13,765 nucleotides of DNA from Desulfobacterales bacterium. Its GTDB lineage: Bacteria; Desulfobacterota; Desulfobacteria; Desulfobacterales; UBA11574. Below, piece by piece: positions 7,459 to 13,765 of the stretch (its first letter is position 1; each line of letters begins with the position of its first letter). The stretch covers positions 1-13,765 of the forward strand of contig JAQYVG010000070.1 in the NCBI GenBank assembly GCA_030145595.1. Reading direction: 5' to 3'. Made by a program: the position numbers and the translations under genes. The notes under the pieces were generated by a model that was not told the DNA's origin, ran no database searches, and was given only the letters and a program-made list of their open reading frames with translations.

Positions 7459-9852
7459 ATGGCTAAACCAATACCCATAAAGCAAAAAAAATCTTGCGTA
7501 ACGACTTCGTTAAAAAGATCAAGTCTGAGTTCCACCATCATGGACCAGTCCGGGGTCGGCAAGACCAAGATCGGCGAGCTTTTATGCAAAGAGGGCTATA
7601 TTACCAAAACCCATCTCCAGGATGCATTGAACTATCAGAAGAAGAATAAGGGCCGGCTGGGCAGTATACTTATCAAGCTCGGATACATTGATGATAAAAC
7701 CATTGTAAACGTCTTAAGCCGCCTCCGAAACTATCCTGCTATTAAATTGACAAAAATCACACCGGATCCCAGAGCTCTCGAAACCATACCTTATGAAATG
7801 GCGCAAAAGTACATGGCTTTTCCGATTAGATTCAAAGGAGAAGATCTTGTCATTTCCATGGCCGAGCCGACCGACACTTCCGCAGTCGCCGATCTTCAGC
7901 GCGAAGTTCAAAAAGGCATAAGTATCGGTGTATCCACTGAAAAAGATATCGTTGAGGCTTACCGCACCTACTATAAGATAAGTGATGAAGAGTACAGCCG
8001 TTATTTTGGCGTTAAAGAAGATATAGATGAAGACGAGCAGCCGGTGACGCTAATCGATGATATCGGCTCTCTGGTCTCCGAAGCAGTTGTGGATATGGAA
8101 TTGGTAGATGCCGGAGCGGTCGACGCCATTAATGACGAATACACGGCCGCCGATGCTCCCATTATTAAGCTTGTTAACGGCATTCTGGTTAAGGCCGTTA
8201 ACGAGGGTGTCAGTGATATTCATATCGAACCTTTTGAAAAGACGCTGGAGGTGCGCTACCGGCTGGACGGCTATCTCTTCAAGTCCATGAACCTGCCCTC
8301 AACCATTAAAAATGCCCTAAACTCCAGGATCAAGATCTTAGCGGGGCTGAATATTGCCGAACGTCGCGTGCCCCAGGACGGCAGGATCAAAATGCGCCTG
8401 GGAAAAAGAAAGACGGTCGATTATCGAGTCTCAACACTGCCCACCCTCTTTGGTGAGAGCATTGTTTTGCGTATCCTGGATCAAAGCTCACTGAATGTGG
8501 ACCTTGCCAAACTGGGATTTGAACCAAAGGACCTGGAAGCCGTCAAGCGCTGTATTTACCGGCCCTATGGTATGCTGCTGGTAACCGGTCCTACCAGCAG
8601 CGGCAAAACAACGACACTATACTCTATTCTCAACAACCTTAACAAAGAAGATACTAAGATACTCACCGTTGAAGATCCGGTAGAATTTAACTTCAAGGGA
8701 ATCAATCAGGTGAATGTCAAAAATGAGGTCGGCATGACATTTGCCGCCGCCCTTAAGGCGTTTCTGCGCCAGGATCCGGATATCATAATGCTCGGTGAAA
8801 TCAGAGACCTGGAAACGGCTGAAATTGCCATCAAAGCGGCCATGACCGGCCACCTGGTTTTCAGTACTCTGCACACCAACGACTGTCCTTCCACCATTGG
8901 TCGGTTTGTAGATATCGGGATACCGCCGTACATGCTGGCATCTGCAGTATCGCTGGTACTTTCCCAGCGCCTGGTACGCAAACTTTGTCCCCACTGTAAG
9001 GCCCTGATCGACAACATTAACCCGGCGGAGTTGGAAGAAATTGGATTTTCCCAAAGTGAAATAGAGCAGCTCTGCATATACGAACAAATAGGTTGCTCGG
9101 CGTGTATCGGTTCCGGTTATAAAGGGCGCATCGGCCTTTATGAGCTTATGGAAGTAACCGACAATATAGCAGAAATTATCAGCGCCGGTGTTTCTGAGGA
9201 CCAACTGAGAAAGGTTGCCATTAAGGAAGGCATGAACACTTTAAGAGGTGACGGTTTGGAAAAAATTCGCCGGGGAGCTACTTCAATCGAGGAGGTTTTA
9301 AAAAGAACCACCGTAACCAAAGCAGTCATGCCCGCCTACCTTGTGAATCCTGAAAGGGTGCATTGCGAAGATCAGGACGTCATTATCCATGAAGGTAATA
9401 AGGACTCTGATTTTTATAAGCTTATCCAGGGCGCTTTAATTGAAATGAAAGATGGCCGCGAAATAAGTAGCATCCGGGAGCCCGGTGAATTTTTCGGAGA
9501 AATGGCGTCTTTAATCGGCGAGCCTAGAACCACAACCATAATCTCAAAAGGCAGGTCGGTTATAGAGCGTTTTCCCGGTGACAAGCTTCCGGAAATCATC
9601 GAGAACCATCCGGAAATCTCCAGATATCTTTTAGAAACAGTTGGCGGACGTCTCAAACAAGCCAATAAAACAATCATCCAACTGATAAATAAAAACAAGA
9701 AAATGCAGAGCAACACAGATGCCGGGGCTAAAACTGCAAAAACCGAAAATAAAAAAGGCCTTACAGCTCCTGCAAAAAACGTCAAGAGCAGCAAAACGAC
9801 CGACCATAAGGCATTGGCAAGCATTGCCGATATTTTTAGTGATATAAAATAA
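7459..9852 (+). CDS. PilB/GspE-family secretion ATPase with N-terminal MshEN motifs and C-terminal cyclic-nucleotide-binding domain
   Basis: This family of hexameric ATPases drives type IV pilus extension or type II secretion from the cytoplasmic face of the inner membrane. Numbering is from the ATG at 7459 (797 residues). Two 24-residue MshEN motifs, 37-60 and 66-89 with a 5-residue spacer (KIGELLCKEGYIT... and RLGSILIKLGYID...), match the known c-di-GMP-binding layout. The GspE domain has Walker A GPTSSGKTT (K383), the Asp box VEDPVEF (E405, D406), Walker B DIIMLGEIRD (E447), the His box (H465, H472) and two zinc CxxC pairs (C510/C513, C546/C549). Residues ~630-745 form a cyclic-nucleotide-binding domain with a phosphate-binding cassette FGEMASLIGEPRTTT (E681, R690). 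A Lys-rich, low-complexity tail ends the protein. The frame is open back to an ATG at 7393, but that lies inside the palindromic repeat. ATG 7540 would give a start close to motif 1, as is usual in the family. None of these has a good ribosome binding site. No pilC, pilT or gsp neighbours are present. Confidence 0.88.
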   Translation: MAKPIPIKQKKSCVTTSLKRSSLSSTIMDQSGVGKTKIGELLCKEGYITKTHLQDALNYQKKNKGRLGSILIKLGYIDDKTIVNVLSRLRNYPAIKLTKITPDPRALETIPYEMAQKYMAFPIRFKGEDLVISMAEPTDTSAVADLQREVQKGISIGVSTEKDIVEAYRTYYKISDEEYSRYFGVKEDIDEDEQPVTLIDDIGSLVSEAVVDMELVDAGAVDAINDEYTAADAPIIKLVNGILVKAVNEGVSDIHIEPFEKTLEVRYRLDGYLFKSMNLPSTIKNALNSRIKILAGLNIAERRVPQDGRIKMRLGKRKTVDYRVSTLPTLFGESIVLRILDQSSLNVDLAKLGFEPKDLEAVKRCIYRPYGMLLVTGPTSSGKTTTLYSILNNLNKEDTKILTVEDPVEFNFKGINQVNVKNEVGMTFAAALKAFLRQDPDIIMLGEIRDLETAEIAIKAAMTGHLVFSTLHTNDCPSTIGRFVDIGIPPYMLASAVSLVLSQRLVRKLCPHCKALIDNINPAELEEIGFSQSEIEQLCIYEQIGCSACIGSGYKGRIGLYELMEVTDNIAEIISAGVSEDQLRKVAIKEGMNTLRGDGLEKIRRGATSIEEVLKRTTVTKAVMPAYLVNPERVHCEDQDVIIHEGNKDSDFYKLIQGALIEMKDGREISSIREPGEFFGEMASLIGEPRTTTIISKGRSVIERFPGDKLPEIIENHPEISRYLLETVGGRLKQANKTIIQLINKNKKMQSNTDAGAKTAKTENKKGLTAPAKNVKSSKTTDHKALASIADIFSDIK

Positions 9853-9899
9853 CATACCATATTCAGGGTGAAGTTGTTGAATCTGTCGAAGATGTGATG

Positions 9900-11039
9900 T
9901 CAGAGATGCATTGAGCGTACTTCCAGCATTTTTTTGATAGTTTCCACAAGGTCGTGGCGGCCGCGTTCTTGCAGGGGAGCCATCATAGCTCGGTAAAAGG
10001 GATCTCGGTGCCGGATGGTGATGTCAAATTGTGACAGTTGTTCGGGTGTAACATCATTCTCTACAAAGGCCTTGGTTTTGTCGAGCGCTCCGATGGCCAC
10101 GAGTTCGGTCATGGTTCGAATACATTTTTCACATTTGCCGCAGTTTAACCGGTCGGGGACATTTGCCAGACACACCCTGAAATTCTGAAAGGCGACATCC
10201 CAGCCGGCCACGATTTTGAGCTTTTCCAGCCTGGACAGGGAAAGATCTCTGTGAATGATTTGCAGGTCATAACTTGAGTACTCGGAATCCAAAAGAGGAT
10301 GCGAGCCACAGGGAGCCAAATTAGGGATATCATATGATGATGCAATGTATACCAGGTTAAGCCTGGATGCAAAGGCGTGACCCACTGCCGCCAGAACGGC
10401 TCCAAAAAATTTATCCAGCCAAAGTTGCCTTTCATCACACAAATGTCTGATATTGGTGTATACCGGGATTAGGGTGACATTCGCATCGTTGGCCACTTCA
10501 AAAAGCGCTGCCTTGGCGCGATCGAACACATGATATTTCATGCCTCTTTCGATGACACCACCGATATCAAAGCCATGGACAAGCAGACAGTCTTTTATGG
10601 ATCCGGGGTGCTTTTCCGGAAAATTTATTTTATTGACTCGCAAGGCAGCCAAAGAATCCATTCCGCCGGATAAAAACAGTCCTGCCTGGCGGTGATTGTT
10701 CAGGTTGTGAGGAGTGGAACTAGTGCGGGCCTCTATATTCAAAGGGCGGTAGGTGCCCTGTGACCACTCTTTCATCAAGGCCATCACGGTTATAAGGCCT
10801 TCTTGTAACGTCGGACATATTTCAGCATCCAGCAATATTCTTTGCTCGCCAAAGTGCATGGCCGGGATAAGGCAGCCCACCAGAAAGGCATGTGGGTTTA
10901 GCGTTAAATCATCAGCAAACGCTTTTTCCGTTTCGATATAGACATGGCACTCCGGACGATCACAATCCTCCCATTGAACGGTTGCTGTTGTACGAGCCAG
11001 CTTGTCGTCTTGGCTAAACTTTAGATCCGATATACGCAT
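9900..11039 (-). CDS. PP-loop ATP pyrophosphatase, QueC-like zinc site, uncharacterised family
   Basis: The protein (379 residues) belongs to the PP-loop/asparagine-synthase-like ATPases, which adenylate a carboxylate or carbonyl and release pyrophosphate. Residues 1-110 are an N-terminal domain absent from QueC. The PP-loop motif is LFLSGGMDSLAAL (S124-S129). C290, C300, C303 and C306 in CLANVPDRLNCGKCEKCIR form a QueC-like zinc site. Substrate is unknown; it is too long and too divergent to call QueC. The start at 11039 is preferred over an in-frame ATG at 11078 because AGGAG sits eight bases before it and the longer form would overlap the upstream gene. It is the last gene of a three-gene operon, 16 bases after the ATP-grasp gene, and converges on the pilB-like gene across a 47-base gap. 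Context suggests it activates the product or substrate of the ATP-grasp ligase. Confidence 0.8.
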   Translation of the reverse strand: MRISDLKFSQDDKLARTTATVQWEDCDRPECHVYIETEKAFADDLTLNPHAFLVGCLIPAMHFGEQRILLDAEICPTLQEGLITVMALMKEWSQGTYRPLNIEARTSSTPHNLNNHRQAGLFLSGGMDSLAALRVNKINFPEKHPGSIKDCLLVHGFDIGGVIERGMKYHVFDRAKAALFEVANDANVTLIPVYTNIRHLCDERQLWLDKFFGAVLAAVGHAFASRLNLVYIASSYDIPNLAPCGSHPLLDSEYSSYDLQIIHRDLSLSRLEKLKIVAGWDVAFQNFRVCLANVPDRLNCGKCEKCIRTMTELVAIGALDKTKAFVENDVTPEQLSQFDITIRHRDPFYRAMMAPLQERGRHDLVETIKKMLEVRSMHL

Positions 11040-11043
11040 GAAA

Positions 11044-11048
11044 ATCTC
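11044..11048 (-). promoter_or_regulatory. Ribosome binding site fixing the PP-loop gene start
   Basis: On the minus strand CCAGGAGATTTTCATG places AGGAG at a normal distance before the ATG ending at 11039. It lies between the ATP-grasp stop codon and this start, and decides against the longer frame from 11078. Confidence 0.7.
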
Positions 11049-11055
11049 CTGGCTT

Positions 11056-11934
11056 TCAACCGTAGGTAGCGGCCACATAATTTATGATGCCGCCCGCGAC
11101 ATCAATCCCTGTAGCGGCTTCAAATCCCCGGAATCCGGGAGAGTAATTGACCTCAATGACGTTGAAGCGTCTATTTTGATCCAAAATAATATCCACCCCC
11201 GCAATTTCAAGGCCGACTGCGTCGGCTGATCTAAGGGCTATATCTTGCAGTTCGGGTGAAATGTTTACGGAGCGGCTTGCTCCACTCAGATGAAAGTTGG
11301 CTCTAAAATCTCCTTTCCCGGGCTTCAATTCAACAGCTCCTAAGACTTTTCCACCTACAATCAAGACTCGCATATCTCGGCGCCCTGCAGGTTGAATAAA
11401 ATACTGTAACAATAGACCGTCGCGTTTGGTAAGATAGTCTCGGATCATCGATTCGACTTTTTGTTGGGTATCCACCAAGATGACCCCTTGCCCCTGACGG
11501 CTGCTGACCTGCTTGACAACAACCGGCAGGCCGCCCAAATGCTCGAGGGCGCTAAGAAATCCTTCGTCCGAATTAACAAAGACGGAATCAGGTATCGGGA
11601 TATGAACCGCGGCCAGACTCATCAAGGTGAGAAACTGGTTTCTGGCCAGGCGGATGGCATCAAAATCATTGACCACAGGAATTCCCATAAGGCTTAATTG
11701 CCGGATCAGGTTCAAGCTGGAGTCTCCCACAGTGGCACCTTGGCGGGGCAGCACAACGTCTGCGGACGGCATCTTATGATGATCGATCAGATCGAGCTTG
11801 CCCCCCTCGAGGCAGGGCCATACCCGGTATGGATGAATAAGGGTTGCCCGGTGACCCTGTTGGGAGGCCGCCTCAATCAGGCGCTGGTTGGGATGATAGT
11901 TATTATCTTTAACCGTAACGATTCCAATGTTCAT
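11056..11934 (-). CDS. RimK-type ATP-grasp carboxylate-amine ligase
   Basis: RimK-family enzymes use ATP to form an acyl-phosphate and join it to an amine, for example adding glutamates to ribosomal protein S6 or amino acids to carrier proteins and cofactors. The 292 residues match the family (~290-300). The N-terminal domain begins MNIGIVTVKDNNYHPN. In the ATP-grasp fold, K141 in PVVVKQ, the flexible loop SSRQGQG (144-150), the acidic/basic pair in GRRDMRVLIVGGKVLGA (D187, R189), D248 in AGVDIILD and the metal-binding EVN (E261, N263) are all in place, so it should be active. The acceptor cannot be read from sequence. It begins 13 bases after the GNAT-fusion gene and ends 16 bases before the PP-loop gene. 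The ribosome binding site is weak, so translational coupling with the upstream gene is likely. Genuine RimK usually lies near unrelated genes; this context favours a pathway-specific paralogue. Confidence 0.87.
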   Translation of the reverse strand: MNIGIVTVKDNNYHPNQRLIEAASQQGHRATLIHPYRVWPCLEGGKLDLIDHHKMPSADVVLPRQGATVGDSSLNLIRQLSLMGIPVVNDFDAIRLARNQFLTLMSLAAVHIPIPDSVFVNSDEGFLSALEHLGGLPVVVKQVSSRQGQGVILVDTQQKVESMIRDYLTKRDGLLLQYFIQPAGRRDMRVLIVGGKVLGAVELKPGKGDFRANFHLSGASRSVNISPELQDIALRSADAVGLEIAGVDIILDQNRRFNVIEVNYSPGFRGFEAATGIDVAGGIINYVAATYG

Positions 11935-11947
11935 AATAGTAACCCGG

Positions 11948-13765
11948 TTAATCCTTTAGCATCCAGGCCGGTACCCAGACACCCACTTCCTTATCCAATC
12001 GTTTACTGTAAAAGGATGCCACCTGTTGGGTCTGATTGCGCAAGGCCATCTTCTGGGCGGCGACATTGTCCGCGCTGATGACTGAGAAGAGTTTCAGGTC
12101 GCCGACCCGTGCAGTCAGGCCTTCCAGAAGCTTGGCACCGATACCCATGCCCCGGTGTTCGGGTCGTACCGAAGTATAGCCGCGCTCCAGGTAATTGCCG
12201 AGATCCAGGCCGGCCTGCTGGTTGACGGCATCCACGTATTCTTTGCGGGGCCGCTTGAGGGTGGAATTTCCTACGATAACGCCTTGATCCAGAGCATAGC
12301 CGATCAAAAAAGCGCGCTCGATGTTATACCGGACCAAGGTTATATCCACCGAACCTCCGGCTTCCACCATACGGCAAATTTCATCCAAATATCCCGGCGG
12401 CAGTTGTTGGGGTTCTGCGAAATGGTAAGAAATATTACTTCCCAATGAATAGACCGACAATCCGTCATCGGGTACTCGCCAGCGCACGATTGTTTTGGGG
12501 TCGTATCTGTTGAGATAAAGTAATAGATAGACCGCATCGTCCAGGCTGTGCCAGAAGGGGCGGCCGGGCAACCGGGCGACTTGGGTGTAAGCCGTTGGGG
12601 CCGGGGAAAGTTTGTCCGGGCCTGCAAAAAAAGACGCAGACGGCTGTCGGCGAATCAAGGAATGCACAATATTTGGATTGGTTGCCATAAAACGCGTTAG
12701 CTCCTGGTCCGAACTGCTTTCAGCTCCCGCCGGCATTATAGCATGATTCCAAATTCCAGCTTTGGAAACGTCCCAAAGAATTTGTGTAAGAGATTTGAGA
12801 TTGCCGGCGGGATTGCTCCATTGTATTAACTTGACACCGGCCTGGAATGTTGCGGCCAAAGCCTCTCTGTCGAGAGATTCCTCCAAGGCACACGGCAGGT
12901 TCATACAAAAAGATGGTTTTTTTTCGGCTGCCTCATGGGCGAGTTTCTCGATAAAGTTTGATTTAACATGGCCGTCAATGCAGAAAAATCCTGCTGCATT
13001 GTAGGTTTGTTGGCAGATCTTTGACAAATGGGAAAAGAGAGTCGGCGGGATTAAATCAGAATCGGGATCCGCATGTATACGTAGCGGCAGTACCAGCGCC
13101 GGCGCCAGATATTCTTCAAGGGGCAGGCCCCTATAATCAGGTACAGCAGCATCTTCCACGGCAGCAGGTTCCCTCAAGGCGCCCACAAGGTGTTGCAATG
13201 GCTTCGGGTCGGTTTCGGGGAGCAAAGTGTGGCCGTACTGCTCAACATCGGCCGTTAACCGGTCTCCCATCAGGGCAACGTGCAGGTCCGGTCTTGCCTT
13301 TTTGCTAAAGTGAGCCATGGTCAGGGCAGCCATCAGTTGGTCCGGTGCGGATATAAACAAAATCACAAGATCTAATTCCGGGCTTTCAAGTCGGTTTGCC
13401 AGTCCGTTGTGGCATAAAAAAAGAAACGGGTTGGCCTCTTGATCTTCCACAAATGTGTTGACTGCGGGCCAATCCTTGATAGCAGGATTGGTAAAACAGC
13501 GCCTTTGAATTCGGGATGGATAAAAAGCTAAAGAGGCCAGATTCAGCAAAGCGTCTATATTTTTAAGGGCTGCGAGGAAAAGTTCCGGGCGGAAGAAATC
13601 CTCTGTTTTAAGAAGCTTAAAACTGTTGCCGATGTTGTCGATTTTGCGGTTCCATTTGTCAGGGTTTGCCGCCAAATCGGCCGCTAAGGAGGCAGCATAA
13701 GGTTCGGCCTTTTTAAATGTGCCCTGCTTTGCTCTTTTTTTAATGACATTGACAAGCTCTGCCAG
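11948..13765 (-). CDS. Cobalamin/radical-SAM-like protein lacking the cluster cysteines, fused to a GNAT domain (partial, 5' end outside the window)
   Basis: The frame is open to the right edge (605 codons, numbered here from the edge); a TTG at 13675 is not needed as a start. Residues ~110-175 look like a B12-binding Rossmann domain (LDLVILFISAPDQLMAALTM, then ARPDLHVALMGD). PDYRGLPLEEYLAPALVLPL (209-228) is the linker that in B12-radical-SAM proteins directly precedes RGCxxxCxFC. Here it is followed by RIHADPDSD with no cysteine. Barrel-like features resume at GFFCID (259-264) and AGIWNH (336-341). Cysteines at 251, 262, 287 and 292 do not form CxxxCxxC. From ~445 a GNAT acetyltransferase domain carries the acetyl-CoA motif RGMGIGAK (538-545) and SADNVAAQKMALR. 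It probably transfers an acyl group, or acts as an aminoacyl/peptide ligase of GNAT fold; the first half may only bind substrate. It is the first visible gene of the operon. The GNAT call is firm; the radical-SAM ancestry is inferred from sequence pattern. Confidence 0.72.
   Translation of the reverse strand: MAELVNVIKKRAKQGTFKKAEPYAASLAADLAANPDKWNRKIDNIGNSFKLLKTEDFFRPELFLAALKNIDALLNLASLAFYPSRIQRRCFTNPAIKDWPAVNTFVEDQEANPFLFLCHNGLANRLESPELDLVILFISAPDQLMAALTMAHFSKKARPDLHVALMGDRLTADVEQYGHTLLPETDPKPLQHLVGALREPAAVEDAAVPDYRGLPLEEYLAPALVLPLRIHADPDSDLIPPTLFSHLSKICQQTYNAAGFFCIDGHVKSNFIEKLAHEAAEKKPSFCMNLPCALEESLDREALAATFQAGVKLIQWSNPAGNLKSLTQILWDVSKAGIWNHAIMPAGAESSSDQELTRFMATNPNIVHSLIRRQPSASFFAGPDKLSPAPTAYTQVARLPGRPFWHSLDDAVYLLLYLNRYDPKTIVRWRVPDDGLSVYSLGSNISYHFAEPQQLPPGYLDEICRMVEAGGSVDITLVRYNIERAFLIGYALDQGVIVGNSTLKRPRKEYVDAVNQQAGLDLGNYLERGYTSVRPEHRGMGIGAKLLEGLTARVGDLKLFSVISADNVAAQKMALRNQTQQVASFYSKRLDKEVGVWVPAWMLKD

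Noticed and set aside
11040..11078. Longer N-terminus (MWPLPTVESQEIF) for the PP-loop gene
   Set aside because: It would overlap the ATP-grasp gene by 23 bases, whereas the ATG ending at 11039 has a well-spaced AGGAG.
13673..13675. TTG as the start codon of the GNAT-fusion gene
   Set aside because: The same frame continues without a stop to the window edge and reads as plausible protein (LAELVNVIKKRAKQG...), so the true start is probably outside.

Overview
The window looks like chromosomal DNA from a Gram-negative bacterium of the deltaproteobacterial (Desulfobacterota) type. The evidence is an LpxA homologue (lipid A outer membrane), an Escherichia coli-like ParE/ParC pair, a PilB/GspE-type ATPase with both CxxC zinc motifs, and a dispersed-repeat type that I recall from Desulfobacteraceae genomes. 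That taxonomic call is inference; no rRNA or tRNA is visible to anchor it.

Layout, left to right. 166-951 (+): an lpxA homologue standing alone, without the usual lpxD/fabZ/lpxB neighbours. 952-1320: an A+T-rich spacer with two short tandem repeats and a probable promoter. 1321-5477 (+): parE and parC, overlapping by one base, encoding both subunits of topoisomerase IV. 5494-6846 (-): an AAA/DUF4143 ATPase, more A+T-rich than its neighbours, convergent with parC. 6847-7422: a spacer with a GC-rich hairpin and then a ~174-bp imperfect palindrome (7249-7422) with nearly perfect 28-bp terminal inverted repeats, probably a MITE-like element. 7459-9852 (+): a PilB/GspE-family ATPase with an N-terminal tandem c-di-GMP-type (MshEN) motif and an unusual C-terminal cyclic-nucleotide-binding domain. 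9900-13765 (-): a compact three-gene operon, transcribed right to left, running off the right edge.

The operon is the most interesting part. Its first visible gene (11948-13765, 5' end outside the window) encodes a protein that reads like a cobalamin-binding radical SAM enzyme whose CxxxCxxC cluster site has been lost, fused to a C-terminal GNAT acetyltransferase domain. Next comes a RimK-type ATP-grasp carboxylate-amine ligase (11056-11934), then a PP-loop ATP pyrophosphatase with a QueC-like four-cysteine zinc site but a different N-terminus (9900-11039). Intergenic gaps are 13 and 16 bp. An acyl-transfer domain, an ATP-grasp ligase and an adenylating PP-loop enzyme together suggest a pathway that builds or modifies a small peptide-like metabolite or protein tail. 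I do not recognise it as a described system, and no precursor or substrate gene is visible.

The housekeeping genes (lpxA, parE, parC) appear intact. The pilB-like and AAA ATPase genes also look intact, with the pilB start uncertain because the repeat abuts it.
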